Below the pieces are notes generated by a model. It did not search any database and had not been told where the DNA came from. It saw nothing but the letters and a program-made list of their open reading frames with translations. The position numbers were made by a program, and so were the translations under genes. A DNA stretch of 64,000 nt from assembly GCA_029260615.1 (NCBI GenBank), contig JAJDCX010000006.1, forward strand, positions 1-64,000. Direction: 5' to 3'. Below are positions 7,916 through 16,342 of this stretch, piece by piece (position 1 is the stretch's first letter; every line of letters starts with the position of its first letter). The stretch is from Phycisphaeraceae bacterium (lineage in GTDB: Bacteria; Planctomycetota; Phycisphaerae; Phycisphaerales; Phycisphaeraceae).

Positions 7916-9096
7916 AACGGTAACTCCTCTAACCTGCGGGCCAAACTCTGGCGGATCGCCTCGGCTGTTTCTCGGTACACCTGCTCGCCGGCCCCGATCG
8001 GATCGCTGATGTCGGCGTCCGGGTTTACCCGGTGGGTCTTATCCGCGGCGGTGGGCACGAGTTCCAACACTGCCTGACGGTGGCCTGCGGTCATGCAATA
8101 TATCACGTCCGCGGAATCGACAAGCTCCCGGGTCAGTGCGGTGGATTGATGGCCGCTGATATCGACCCCTTTGGCTGCTACGGCCTGGACCGCTTGGGGG
8201 GTTGCGGGCACCCCAGCGGAGGCATATGCACCGGCTGACCCGACCACGATTCCTTCACGGTCCAACCCTTCCAGGTCGACGCCCAGATGCTCGGCGAGCA
8301 ACTGCCGGGCGATCCCCTGAGCCATCGGTGACCGGCAGGTGTTGCCCGTGCAGACCATCAACAGGTTGTAACGTGTGAGCTTGGTGATATATCGCATATC
8401 GTACACCCCCTCACGCTGAACCGCCCAACTCTGCACGCCCCCCCCGCCCCCGGATTTCTCTTCACGGCCGACCTCCCCCGCTGCTTCTGTGGTGATCTTC
8501 ACGATGGTGGAGGGCTTGGCGTATTGGCAGTGCCCGCCGTCTACGACCAACTCGACCTGGCCTTTAACCGCATCGGCCGCTTGCTGGGCATCCACGGGGG
8601 GACGTTCACCCGGGAGGTTGGCGCTGCTGGCGATCACGGCACCACCGCCGGCAGACAACACCGCACGTCCTAAGGGGTGGTCCGGGCAACGCAGGCCCAC
8701 GACGCCGTGGTGATAAATCCGATTCTCATGCTCGGGGGGCAATCCCAGCCCGGCAAGACACCGCTGGATCACATCGGGCTTGACTTGCACAAGCAACGTG
8801 ATCGGGCCGGGCATCGCTTTCATGGCAAGCCGTCTGGCGGCCCCGTCGGTCAACTCGGCGAAGCGGTGGATGTCTTTAGGGTCGTGGATGTGAACCGTAA
8901 AGGCCCGGGATTCGTCGGACTGTTTGAATTGACGCAGGCGGCGAACACCCTCTTCGCTCAGTGCCGAGGCGGCTACGCCGTAGACTGTTTCAGTGGGGAA
9001 GGCGACCAGCCCGCCGGCGCGCAGGACCTGGGCCGCCCGCTGGGCGATCTCTTCGTGCTGTCGGGGGTTGCCCGGCTCTAACGTGGTGGTCTGCAT
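7912..9096 (-). CDS. Fusion: threonylcarbamoyl-AMP synthase + protein arginine phosphatase-like
   Basis: 394 residues with two enzymes in one chain. Residues ~15-205 are a TsaC/YrdC/Sua5 domain (AGGLVAFPTETVYGVAA, PGPITLLVQ, VIASSANLPGE), which makes threonylcarbamoyl-AMP for the t6A tRNA modification. A Gly-rich linker (~residues 212-222) leads to a low-molecular-weight phosphatase domain from ~243 with P-loop VCTGNTCRSPMA (Cys249, Arg255) and NPDADISDP near the end. The Thr253 in the P-loop matches the Thr that makes B. subtilis YwlE a phosphoarginine phosphatase; tyrosine phosphatases usually have Ile there. Start ATG at 9096 has a promoter with its -10 only 8 nt upstream. First gene of a coupled group with rpiB. 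Confidence 0.88.
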   Translation of the reverse strand: MQTTTLEPGNPRQHEEIAQRAAQVLRAGGLVAFPTETVYGVAASALSEEGVRRLRQFKQSDESRAFTVHIHDPKDIHRFAELTDGAARRLAMKAMPGPITLLVQVKPDVIQRCLAGLGLPPEHENRIYHHGVVGLRCPDHPLGRAVLSAGGGAVIASSANLPGERPPVDAQQAADAVKGQVELVVDGGHCQYAKPSTIVKITTEAAGEVGREEKSGGGGGVQSWAVQREGVYDMRYITKLTRYNLLMVCTGNTCRSPMAQGIARQLLAEHLGVDLEGLDREGIVVGSAGAYASAGVPATPQAVQAVAAKGVDISGHQSTALTRELVDSADVIYCMTAGHRQAVLELVPTAADKTHRVNPDADISDPIGAGEQVYRETAEAIRQSLARRLEELPL

Positions 9097-9104
9097 CGGA
9101 TTAG

Positions 9105-9133
9105 ATTATCGAAGCAGCCACAAATGATTGCAA
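9105..9133 (-). promoter_or_regulatory. Sigma-70-type promoter for the TsaC fusion gene
   Basis: On the minus strand TTGCAA (9133-9128), a 17-bp spacer, and GATAAT (9110-9105). The start ATG is at 9096, only 8 nt after the -10 box, so transcription should begin 1-2 nt before or at the A of the ATG: a leaderless or nearly leaderless mRNA. Confidence 0.6.
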
Positions 9134-9159
9134 ACTTCCGAACGTGACAGCCGACCGGA

Positions 9160-9642
9160 TCAGCCCTCCGGCTCGACCTGTGTGGCGACGGCTTTGAGGA
9201 AGCTCTCAAGGTAATCTTTGAAGAACAGTTCCAGACCTTTGGCGGTCAGGTCGTGGTCGGTGCCCCAGATGCTGACGCGGAGGTCGGTGAATTCGGGGTC
9301 GATCTGGATCACGACTTGCGGGTCGTCGTCGGTTCGGCCGGTGATGCTCTGGGCGAAGTGTGAGGACAGCGCGTTGACCCCGGGGCCACCGATGCTGACG
9401 GTTGGGCGGGCGTGCAGGGCGCTGTGGTTCAGATACCAGATGTCTGTGCAGACCATCGGCTGGATCGGCGTCGCCAGCGCTTCACGGTGTTTGTCTACCC
9501 AGTGCTGGATCTGCTCACGCAGCGAATACGCCAATGGACGATCCGCCTGCTCCGCCCGCAGATGCGCACCGACCACGATCAGCAACAGGTGCGAAGGGTC
9601 CATGCCAAGCTCGGCGTCGGGATCTAGCGGCGGGGTGGGCAT
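9160..9642 (-). CDS. Conserved-looking hypothetical protein
   Basis: 160 residues with no signal peptide or membrane helix. The N-terminal half looks helical (MDPSHLLLIVVGAHLRAEQADRPLAYSL..). The C-terminal half has a beta-rich stretch (VVIQIDPEFTDLRVSIWG) and ends in a helix (LELFFKDYLESFLKAVA). Codon use and GC match the neighbours, so it is very likely real. I do not recognise a family. It lies between argF and the TsaC fusion, on the same strand. The gap upstream is a 7-bp-period array. Confidence 0.6.
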   Translation of the reverse strand: MPTPPLDPDAELGMDPSHLLLIVVGAHLRAEQADRPLAYSLREQIQHWVDKHREALATPIQPMVCTDIWYLNHSALHARPTVSIGGPGVNALSSHFAQSITGRTDDDPQVVIQIDPEFTDLRVSIWGTDHDLTAKGLELFFKDYLESFLKAVATQVEPEG

Positions 9643-9653
9643 GGGGGGAGGGA

Positions 9654-9737
9654 TCTGTGATTTATGATTTAGGACGGGGATGGGGGATGGTAGGGAGCGG
9701 ATATCTCATAGCTAACAGCTAAGGGTAACAGCTTCTT
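9654..9737. repeat. Degenerate heptameric array
   Basis: The gap between argF and the hypothetical gene reads as a run of 7-mers that resemble their neighbours: TCTGTGA, TTTATGA, TTTAGGA; then CGGGGAT, GGGGGAT; then AGCTAAC, AGCTAAG, GGTAACA. Successive units share 5-6 of 7 bases within each block, far more than chance. About twelve units in all; the argF stop lies at the right-hand end. Confidence 0.5.
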
Positions 9738-10656
9738 ATGCCCCACCCATCAGGACGGCGAGGAGGCCTTTTTGTGCGTGGAGTCGGTTGTGTGCTTCGG
9801 GGAAGACTCGGCTGCGTGGGCCGTCCATGACTTCGTCGGTGATCTCCACGCCTCGGTAGGCTGGGAGGCAGTGCAGCACAACCGCGTGGCCGGCGGCGTG
9901 TGAAAGCAATTGATCGTTGACCTGATAGCCCTTGAACGCTTCGAGGCGGGCCTGCTTCTGGTCTTCCTGGCCCATGGATGTGAACGTGTCGGTGAATACC
10001 GCGTCCACACCTTTGACCGCCTCGATCGGGTCGGCGATCACTTCCAGGTCCATCCCCGGGGCGTCTATGAGGAGCTGTTTTTGCACTTCGGGGGCAAACT
10101 CGTAGCCCGATGGGCTTGCCAGAACAAACCGGACGCCGAGTCGGCCACAGAGGATGGCGACGCTGCGTGCGACGTTGTTGCCATCACCGATGAAGGCGAC
10201 GCTTCGGCCGGTGAGGTCCGCGCCGAACTCGTCTTGCAGAGTCATCAGGTCGGCCAATGCCTGGCAGGGGTGGGACTCGTCGCTGAGCATGTTGATGACC
10301 GGGACACCGCCGAACTGGGCGAAGTCGATCAGTTTTTGGTGTTCGAAGACCCGTGCGGCGATGCCGTGGACCATCCCGCCAAGGACCTTGGCGACGTCAC
10401 CGACCGCCTCACGTTTACCCAGCCCAACCTCCGCACCCATGATGATGGAGTGTCCGCCCAACTCGATCATGGCTTGCTCAAAGCTGACCCGCGTCCGCAG
10501 GCTGGGCTTCTCAAAGAGCATGGCCAGGGTCTTGCCGGCCAGCACGGGGTCGTTGGTTTTGCCGGCGTCACGTTCATCGCGCAACCGCTTTGAGACCTCC
10601 AGCATGTGCTTGAGTTCGTCGGGGGTGGCGTTGGAGATGGATAAAAAATGTTTCAT
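9736..10656 (-). CDS. argF: Ornithine carbamoyltransferase
   Basis: 306 residues. Joins carbamoyl phosphate and ornithine to citrulline in arginine synthesis. The carbamoyl-phosphate motif FEKPSLRTRVSFE (~residues 50-62), HPCQALADLMT, the ornithine-side segment VFTDTFTSMGQE, and HCLPAYRGVEI are all intact, and the length is typical. A start at 10656 (MKHFLSISNATPDELKHML) fits the family. There is no Shine-Dalgarno sequence; the upstream 40 bp form a heptameric array instead. argB lies upstream on the same strand, with a broken four-helix-bundle gene between them. Confidence 0.95.
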   Translation of the reverse strand: MKHFLSISNATPDELKHMLEVSKRLRDERDAGKTNDPVLAGKTLAMLFEKPSLRTRVSFEQAMIELGGHSIIMGAEVGLGKREAVGDVAKVLGGMVHGIAARVFEHQKLIDFAQFGGVPVINMLSDESHPCQALADLMTLQDEFGADLTGRSVAFIGDGNNVARSVAILCGRLGVRFVLASPSGYEFAPEVQKQLLIDAPGMDLEVIADPIEAVKGVDAVFTDTFTSMGQEDQKQARLEAFKGYQVNDQLLSHAAGHAVVLHCLPAYRGVEITDEVMDGPRSRVFPEAHNRLHAQKGLLAVLMGGA

Positions 10657-10660
10657 GGAG

Positions 10661-10704
10661 AATCTTCAATCTTGAATCTGCAAGTGTCAATCTGCAATCG
10701 TTAG
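10661..10704. repeat. Degenerate heptameric array upstream of argF
   Basis: Read on the plus strand: TCTTCAA, TCTTGAA, TCTGCAA, GTGTCAA, TCTGCAA, TCGTTAG, six units in register. Neighbouring units agree at about 20 of 35 positions. It fills the space between the argF start and the stop of the broken gene upstream. Confidence 0.6.
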
Positions 10705-11063
10705 GGTGACTTAAGGTTGCTGCGAGCGGTTTTACGCGATGACGAAATGATCGCTGTGATTTCCCTGGCTTCCGCCAGCAAGGGTTCAACGACATTTTGT
10801 TTGAGTATATGTCCCTCGATAATCAACTCCAACCAATAGCATGTTTCATCGGCTTCCTCTTCAACGGTCCCGAGTTTCGAGGCGAATTCCTTTCTGGACC
10901 TCGCTCTCCCAGGCGCTCGGTAATTCGCCCCTACAGAGGAGGAACACCGGGTAAGTTACCCGGCGATGGTTCTACCCGAAGGCGTGTTGGGCAATGCATC
11001 CACTAACTTAAACACACGGAGCGTCAACGCCTTGGTTCTGTCTTCGAGTTCTTTTCGGTCCAT
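10701..11063 (-). pseudogene. Four-helix bundle (23S rRNA IVP-type) protein, nonsense-mutated
   Basis: A frame of 120 codons from the ATG at 11063, interrupted by a single TAA at codon 36 (10958-10956). On either side the translation matches the four-helix bundle / intervening-sequence protein family: LRVFKLVDALPNTPSGRTIAG before the stop, then LTRCSSSVGANYRAPGRARS, EFASKLGTVEEEADETCYWL and ELIIEGHILKQN. In the family the codon after IxG is normally Gln, so CAA or CAG to TAA is the likely change. There is no frameshift and the rest of the gene is intact, so the inactivation looks recent, unless the stop is read through. It sits between argB and argF on the same strand. These proteins are small helical bundles of unsettled function. 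The palindrome at 10947-10963 includes the mutated codon. Confidence 0.8.
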
Positions 11064-11076
11064 GACTCGTCCCCAG

Positions 11077-11111
11077 ATTGAACATTACAGATCGCACATC
11101 GAACTTCATAA
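11077..11111. repeat. Degenerate heptameric array at argB 3' end
   Basis: Plus-strand units ATTGAAC, ATTACAG, ATCGCAC, ATCGAAC, TTCATAA. Neighbours agree at 4, 4 and 6 of 7 positions over the first four units. It lies just upstream of the broken four-helix-bundle gene and overlaps the argB stop codon. Confidence 0.5.
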
Positions 11112-11978
11112 CACGATCTCGGTGCCGATGCCCTTGCCTGTGTAGACTTCCAACAGGGAGGAGTGTTTGATGCGTCCGTCGATGATGTGGGCCTTGGCGA
11201 CTCCTCCGACGAGCGCGGTGAAGCTGGCTTCGACCTTGGGGAGCATGCCCGCCTGAATCACGCCGGACTCGATGAGTGATTCGATTTTTTCTTTGGGCAG
11301 GTGGCTTGCCATGTCGTCGGGGTCGTCGGAGAGCCGGATGCCGTGGGTGTCGGAGATTAAGATCAGCTTCTCGGCCTTGACCGAGGCGGCGACGTGGCCG
11401 GCGACGCTGTCGGCGTTGACGTTGAGCTTGCCGCCCGAGGCGTCACGCGCGATCGGTGCGATGACCGGGATGTAGCTCGCTTCGGTCACGGCATCCAGTA
11501 GGTCGGCGTTGACCCATTCGACTTCGCCGACCGACCCGATGTCGATCCGCCTGCCCTCGTCGCCTTCAAGGAACAATCGTTTGCCGAAGACAGCACAGCT
11601 CGCCAGGCTGTGCAATCGCATCGGCCGGTGGCCAAGCTCGGTGATGAATTCGGCGATCTGCTGGTTGATGGTGTTGACCAATACATGTTCGGCGATCGCC
11701 AGGGTCCGGTCGTCGGTGTACCTTCGGCCTTGGACAAACTGGGCTTCGAGCCCGGCCTGCTTCATCGCTTCGGTGATGCCTTTGCCACCGCCATGCACGA
11801 TGATCGGGCGCATGCCGACCGCGGACATGAAGCAGATGTCACTGACCACGCTTTTGAGGTCATCGGGCTGGTCCATGATCGACCCACCGACCTTGACGAC
11901 AATGGTCTTGCCCTTGAATCGACGGACATACTCGTGCGCCTCGACCAGGGCGGTCGCTTTGTTGATTGCGTCTTGCAC
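11106..11978 (-). CDS. argB: Acetylglutamate kinase
   Basis: 290 residues. Phosphorylates N-acetylglutamate, the second step of arginine synthesis. The amino-acid-kinase motifs are clear: KTIVVKVGGSIM, PIIVHGGGKGITEAM, GRRYTDDRTLAIAE, and KLNVNADSVAGHVAA with ISDTHGIRL. It starts with GTG at 11978 and has GGAG 8 nt upstream. The N-terminal helix before the kinase core (QDAINKATALVEAHEYVRRF) is of the kind found in arginine-sensitive enzymes, so feedback control by arginine is possible (inference). Confidence 0.95.
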   Translation of the reverse strand: MQDAINKATALVEAHEYVRRFKGKTIVVKVGGSIMDQPDDLKSVVSDICFMSAVGMRPIIVHGGGKGITEAMKQAGLEAQFVQGRRYTDDRTLAIAEHVLVNTINQQIAEFITELGHRPMRLHSLASCAVFGKRLFLEGDEGRRIDIGSVGEVEWVNADLLDAVTEASYIPVIAPIARDASGGKLNVNADSVAGHVAASVKAEKLILISDTHGIRLSDDPDDMASHLPKEKIESLIESGVIQAGMLPKVEASFTALVGGVAKAHIIDGRIKHSSLLEVYTGKGIGTEIVL

Positions 11979-12095
11979 CTTTAAACTCCGCTATGCGGGC
12001 AGAAACGGGGGATTGTACCGGCGCAGCGATACCACCTCAACCCAAGCCAAACGTACCTGTGGATCCCCGGGATCAGGCAATCAGCCTCGGCGGGG

Positions 12096-13214
12096 TTATG
12101 CGTCCAGCAGACGGCTGTAGACAGCCAGGGTCAGGCGTGCCGCCTGGGGCCAGCTCAAGGAGGCGGCACGTTCCAAGCCGAGCTGGCGCATCGATTCTCG
12201 CTTGGCCGGGTCGGTCAGCACCCCGAGAATCAACTCCGCCAGCGTGTCGTGATCGTCGGGGTCATCCAGGTAGGCCGCCGCGTCGCCGCAGACCTCCGGC
12301 AAACCGCCTCGGCGGGTGACCACTATGGGCAGCCCACAGGCCATCCCCTCCCCGACTGCCAGGCAAAAACCCTCGGTCCGGCTGACGTGAACCATCGCGT
12401 CTGCACCGAGCAGAAATTCGATCAGGCCCTTGGGCTGAACAAAACCTACCTGGTGCAAACGATCGGCGACCCCGGCTAACTGGGCCGCGTCACGCACACT
12501 CGCGCCGTATGCCGGGTCTTCCTTACCCAACATGACCAGGTGGTGCGGGACCTTGTCAGCGATCTTCGCCAGGGCATGGACCGCCGCGATCTGATTCTTC
12601 AAGGTGATCACGGACCCGACATTGATTAGATACGGGGCGTTCAGATTAAGCGGGTCGTACCGCTGGCCGTTGTGTGATCGTCCGGCCTCTAAAAAGTGTT
12701 CAGCGACGCCGTTGTTCACCACGGTCATCCGGTCCGACTCGATACCCAGGTCGTCGGCCAGGAATTTTTCAACGTAGCGGGAGACCGGCATGAGGTGGTC
12801 GCTGCGTTTATACCGTCCGCAAACAAACCGCCCCCAATACAGCCTGGGCACCAAGGACAGCGGCAGCTCATCGGCTGAGCCCCGCTTGATCGCGTCCACG
12901 GTGTGGACCTGCGGGCAACTGATTCGCATCGCCCCGCACTGCTTCATCCCGTGATACAGATCGATCCCATGCTTTTTAAGCAGGCCGGGCAGTTTCAACT
13001 CGTTCCACGCCAACTCCCCGAGCATGGACATCTTGGGGACGTTGATAGCTTCGAGCTCATACAGCTCCTCCAAAAATTCCTGGTCGGGGTAACGCACCAG
13101 CACGAAGCTGATATCCGGGGGGGCTAGGCGCTTCAGCGCACGGGCCAGGTGCTGGATGGCGATGCCCGCCCCACTTATGACACGGAATCGGATGTCCAGG
13201 GCAATCTTGGTCAA
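12096..13214 (-). CDS. GT4-type glycosyltransferase
   Basis: 372 residues with the GT-B fold. N-terminal domain: ALDIRFRVISGAGIAIQHLARAL. Linker and C-terminal donor-binding domain: YLINVGSVITLKNQ, LVMLGKEDPAYG, then the family block MVHVSRTEGFCLAVGEGMACGLPIVVTRRGGLPEV with the two Glu-containing donor contacts. The first codon is TTG at 13214, which overlaps the stop of the upstream hydroxylase gene (TTGA), so the two are coupled. Sugar donor and acceptor are unknown; a cell-envelope or lipid glycan is likely given the neighbour. Confidence 0.85.
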   Translation of the reverse strand: MTKIALDIRFRVISGAGIAIQHLARALKRLAPPDISFVLVRYPDQEFLEELYELEAINVPKMSMLGELAWNELKLPGLLKKHGIDLYHGMKQCGAMRISCPQVHTVDAIKRGSADELPLSLVPRLYWGRFVCGRYKRSDHLMPVSRYVEKFLADDLGIESDRMTVVNNGVAEHFLEAGRSHNGQRYDPLNLNAPYLINVGSVITLKNQIAAVHALAKIADKVPHHLVMLGKEDPAYGASVRDAAQLAGVADRLHQVGFVQPKGLIEFLLGADAMVHVSRTEGFCLAVGEGMACGLPIVVTRRGGLPEVCGDAAAYLDDPDDHDTLAELILGVLTDPAKRESMRQLGLERAASLSWPQAARLTLAVYSRLLDA

Positions 13215-14320
13215 GGGCTCGTCTCTCGGGGTGGTAATTCGGTAGGTTGGGCATCACTTGGCCGGGTCCGCCGACCCCAGACACGCGAGCCGATCACAGC
13301 GAACGGGTACAAGAGTTGCTGCAGGTAGTTGGTAACCACCCTGAGTCCTCCCACCGACTGCTCGTGCGGGAAACTTGCATCGTCCACGCCTGTTTGTGGG
13401 TACTCATCACATCCGGGCCACTGCGTGCCGAACAGGCGGTCCCAGAAGCTGAACAGGACCGCGAAGTTTTTGTCGGCGTGCCTTGGTTCGATGGAGTGAT
13501 GTATCCGGTGGGACTGTGGGGTGACCATGATATAGCGCAGCGGGCCGTAGTTGGTGCGCAGGTTGCTGTGGTAGATCCGGGAGTACGACTCGAGGACGAG
13601 TGTCAGCCAGAACGCCAGTTGCAGGTCCAGCCCCAGGACAAACAGCGGGAAGATGGTGATCGGCTTGGTGACGATGTACTCGAGGAGATGTACCCTCAGG
13701 TCGGTGAACATATTCATCTGCTTCTGGGAGTGGTGGATCGTATGGAACAGCCACAACACCTCGATCTTGTGCCGGATGAAGTGATGGAACCAGTTAAGCA
13801 GGTCGCCGGCCAGGACCGCCAACAGGGCCGCCAGCGCGGTGGGCCATAGTGCCACGGCCTCGATTCTCAGACCGGTTAGGTAGCGATCGCTAAACCAATA
13901 AAGCCCGGAGACAAACACACCCAGCACTAGCACACGCATCAACCCACCTAAAACGAACCACCCCAGGAAGTCCTGGATCATGCCGACGCTGAATACCGGC
14001 TGACGCCGATCAGCGGGGATTACTTTTTCGGCGAAGAACACAGCCGCCATCAGCAGGTATAGCCAGGGTGAGAGGTAAACCTTCGCCGCTTTTTGAGCCA
14101 GCGACTGCAAACCCGTTGGGCAGTATGTATCAATCAAGTGAGCAAATGGGCTGGAGAGGTTCCACGCGGAGGCGTCCGCGGCCGGGGCTCTTGTTGCCAG
14201 CCATATCAGGGCAGCGGTGAACCCCAACAGCCCAAGCAACAGCACCACCCAGATCACCCGCTTGGGTGGCGGGGCGGTGGGTGTCGGCTGTGTCTGATTT
14301 TCAGATGCCTGAACTTGCAA
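13211..14320 (-). CDS. Sterol-desaturase-family di-iron hydroxylase
   Basis: 369 residues, membrane bound, with about five helices (WVVLLLGLLGFTAALIWLA, LLMAAVFFAEKVI and others). The histidine clusters that bind the di-iron centre are present: HHFIRHKIEVLWLFHTIHHS and a later HRIHHSIEPRHADKNF. The family oxidises sterols, fatty acids or other lipids. The start is a TTG at 14320 with GAGG seven bases upstream. It is coupled to a GT4 glycosyltransferase, so the pair may modify an envelope lipid (inference). Confidence 0.82.
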   Translation of the reverse strand: MQVQASENQTQPTPTAPPPKRVIWVVLLLGLLGFTAALIWLATRAPAADASAWNLSSPFAHLIDTYCPTGLQSLAQKAAKVYLSPWLYLLMAAVFFAEKVIPADRRQPVFSVGMIQDFLGWFVLGGLMRVLVLGVFVSGLYWFSDRYLTGLRIEAVALWPTALAALLAVLAGDLLNWFHHFIRHKIEVLWLFHTIHHSQKQMNMFTDLRVHLLEYIVTKPITIFPLFVLGLDLQLAFWLTLVLESYSRIYHSNLRTNYGPLRYIMVTPQSHRIHHSIEPRHADKNFAVLFSFWDRLFGTQWPGCDEYPQTGVDDASFPHEQSVGGLRVVTNYLQQLLYPFAVIGSRVWGRRTRPSDAQPTELPPRETSP

Positions 14321-14752
14321 CGTTAAACCTCATCAAGTCTGAACGACAACCACAAAACCCCGACCCCTGAGAGGTTTCATCGGCAAATGCGGCTTAAGTC
14401 TCGCAGGCTTAAAACATCCCGCGTAAGACAAATCCCCTGCCCTTAACAAACCATCTAAAGGCCTGTGATTATCGGACAGGCCCTGAGGACCACCGTCCAT
14501 CCCAAGGCCCAGGCCTTCCCGTCGCAACCTCAAAGCGCCCGTGTGTCACGTTGAAAGCCAGATCATTAAGCATTCCGTCTTTGTGAAAGCGATCACCCAT
14601 CGGCATGCCTCTTCGGACTCATTGGTCCCACGTCTCTGTGCAGAGTAGCTGACCGCTGCTGGACAAGAGTTAGTGACCGGACTTAACCGGCCCACATACC
14701 GATTAGTAGATATACTGCCCGCTCTAATGACCTTCTTTTATCGAGCCCGTCC
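14321..14752. other. Divergent spacer with a GGCCTGT hairpin
   Basis: 432 bp between two divergent genes with no credible coding frame. A perfect 7-bp inverted repeat (GGCCTGT at 14460-14466, ACAGGCC at 14476-14482, loop of 9) may be part of the leader of the minus-strand hydroxylase gene. A TATACT box at 14710-14715 lies ~38 bp before the plus-strand gene. Nothing else is evident. Confidence 0.4.
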
Positions 14753-15589
14753 TTGAATGATGTTGAACCAAACCAACAGACGCAGAGCCAACCGACCCAG
14801 GCCCACGGATCTGTTACGTTTGGGATCTCGCTACGGCCGGCCAAACTGATCATCGTGATGCTTGCCTGCACGTTGACGCTGTCGTTGGTGAGCGTGTTCG
14901 TCAATCTGATGTGGGTTCACAATACGCACGGCTGGGAAACAATAGTCGATCTTTTCAGCGTAGATCGTGAGGGGAGTCTGCCTACGTGGTGGTCCGCCCT
15001 TATGCTTACGGCCACAGGGGGTTTGACCTGGCTTGTGGCACGTAGCCGAAGACGCGCGGGGTGGAAAGAGCGCCTGGCCTGGTGGACACTGATTGCTGGT
15101 TTTTTGTTTCTGTCGATCGACGAGAGCTGCATGTTGCACGAGCGGATCGGAAGGCGGGTTCAGTTGCAGGGCTCACTGCATCATGCACGGTGGATCATGC
15201 TGTGGCTGCCACCGGCACTTCTGGTCACCTGTGCGATCCTATGGCAGCTCTGGCGTGTGTCACACAGGCTCACACTGGGCATCACAGTGGGGGTGATGGT
15301 CTTCTTAAGCGGCGCGGTAGGAATGGAGACGCTCACCGCCAAATACCGTTATGAGGCCGAAACCCTGGCCCGGGAGGAAGCCAAGCTCACCGAAGGAATA
15401 GATAACGCCCCACCGCTGCGAGATTGGCAGAAGGGGCGGAGCTATTACCCCTACCTCTACGGCATGGCATTGGAAGAACTGCTGGAGATGTTGGGGCCCG
15501 TGATCTGGTTCGGTGTCTTGATGACCTACTACCGGGAACAGCAGGACAAGGGTCATGCTTCAAGGGCCCTTCCCCAGCCAGACCCGTAA
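14753..15589 (+). CDS. Multi-pass membrane protein, unknown function
   Basis: 278 residues starting with TTG. About six membrane helices: LIIVMLACTLTLSLVSVFVNL, WWSALMLTATGGLTWLVA, LAWWTLIAGFLFLSIDESCML, WIMLWLPPALLVTCAIL, LGITVGVMVFLSGAVG and LGPVIWFGVLMTYY. The FLSIDESCMLHERIG stretch is a recurrent signature in bacterial membrane proteins of unknown role. No enzyme motif is seen. Divergent from the hydroxylase gene. Confidence 0.65.
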   Translation: MNDVEPNQQTQSQPTQAHGSVTFGISLRPAKLIIVMLACTLTLSLVSVFVNLMWVHNTHGWETIVDLFSVDREGSLPTWWSALMLTATGGLTWLVARSRRRAGWKERLAWWTLIAGFLFLSIDESCMLHERIGRRVQLQGSLHHARWIMLWLPPALLVTCAILWQLWRVSHRLTLGITVGVMVFLSGAVGMETLTAKYRYEAETLAREEAKLTEGIDNAPPLRDWQKGRSYYPYLYGMALEELLEMLGPVIWFGVLMTYYREQQDKGHASRALPQPDP

Positions 15590-15670
15590 CCTCTACCCTC
15601 TGCGTATGCGTTTGGGGCCCCGTTACGAACTGATATGACGACATGAATTCACCAGAACAGCACTCTGGGG

Positions 15671-16228
15671 TTAATTGGATTCGACACGACCGGCAGGTGC
15701 CTGAGCCTGCCCCCAAGCCTCGGCCAGACCCGTCGCGGTTACACACAACTCATCCGTACGCCGGGTAATCGTATCGTTCAGCGATCCGTCATCGTTGAAA
15801 TGGTCGCCGGTCGCATAGACAAACCTCGGGACGATCAGGCAGCGGAAGTCCAGCATCAGGCTGTTGGCAAGCGACATCACCGACATGTAGCTGCCCTGTC
15901 CCCCGGCGGCACAGAGAAACCCGACCACCTTGCCGGTCCAGGCACGCCCGGTCAGTTCGATCAGGTTTTTCGCCGCGGCGTTGGCGTCGTAGTTATAAAC
16001 CGGGACCGCCAGCAGGATCGGGTTGGCCTGTGAAATAGCGGTAGCCAGGGGCGCGACGCTTTGGTGTTGATACGCTGGCCCGCCGTCGCACATCGGCAAC
16101 GGTGTCTGGCGCAGGTCGATCAACTTCGCTTCCGCGGAGACCTTCTGCAGCGCCCCGTGTGCCTGCCGTGCAAGACTGGCGGAGCGGCTTTCCGGGTTCA
16201 AGGAACAACTGATGACAAGTGGATTCAT
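15671..16228 (-). CDS. NADPH-dependent FMN reductase family protein
   Basis: 185 residues from the ATG at 16228. Flavodoxin-like fold: SCSLNPESRSASLARQA (FMN phosphate loop), then LLAVPVYNYDANAAAKNLIE and VGFLCAAGGQGSY. Such proteins reduce FMN or quinones or act as general NAD(P)H oxidoreductases; the substrate is unknown. The start is supported by a TATAAT box six bases upstream of the ATG (leaderless), and by the family, whose members begin just before the flavin loop. An in-frame ATG at 16249 precedes that box and is less likely. Confidence 0.8.
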   Translation of the reverse strand: MNPLVISCSLNPESRSASLARQAHGALQKVSAEAKLIDLRQTPLPMCDGGPAYQHQSVAPLATAISQANPILLAVPVYNYDANAAAKNLIELTGRAWTGKVVGFLCAAGGQGSYMSVMSLANSLMLDFRCLIVPRFVYATGDHFNDDGSLNDTITRRTDELCVTATGLAEAWGQAQAPAGRVESN

Positions 16229-16234
16229 GGCCGG

Positions 16235-16240
16235 ATTATA
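16235..16240 (-). promoter_or_regulatory. TATAAT -10 box 6 nt before the reductase start
   Basis: TATAAT on the minus strand at 16240-16235, then ccggcc, then ATG at 16228. No good -35 is seen at 16-18 bp. With normal spacing transcription would start at the ATG itself. Confidence 0.45.
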
Positions 16241-16342
16241 GGCAACCATCGCGTCCCCGCTGGGCCGATCTAGTCAAAATGTGGTTTCGGAGCCCACCTG
16301 CCGGCGGTATAGTGGCCTATACTTCACGCAAGGAACCCGAAC

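Noticed and set aside
10947-10963. CCGGGTAA-G-TTACCCGG palindrome taken at first for a terminator
   Set aside because: It lies inside the broken four-helix-bundle gene and arises partly from the stop mutation; there is no T-tract.
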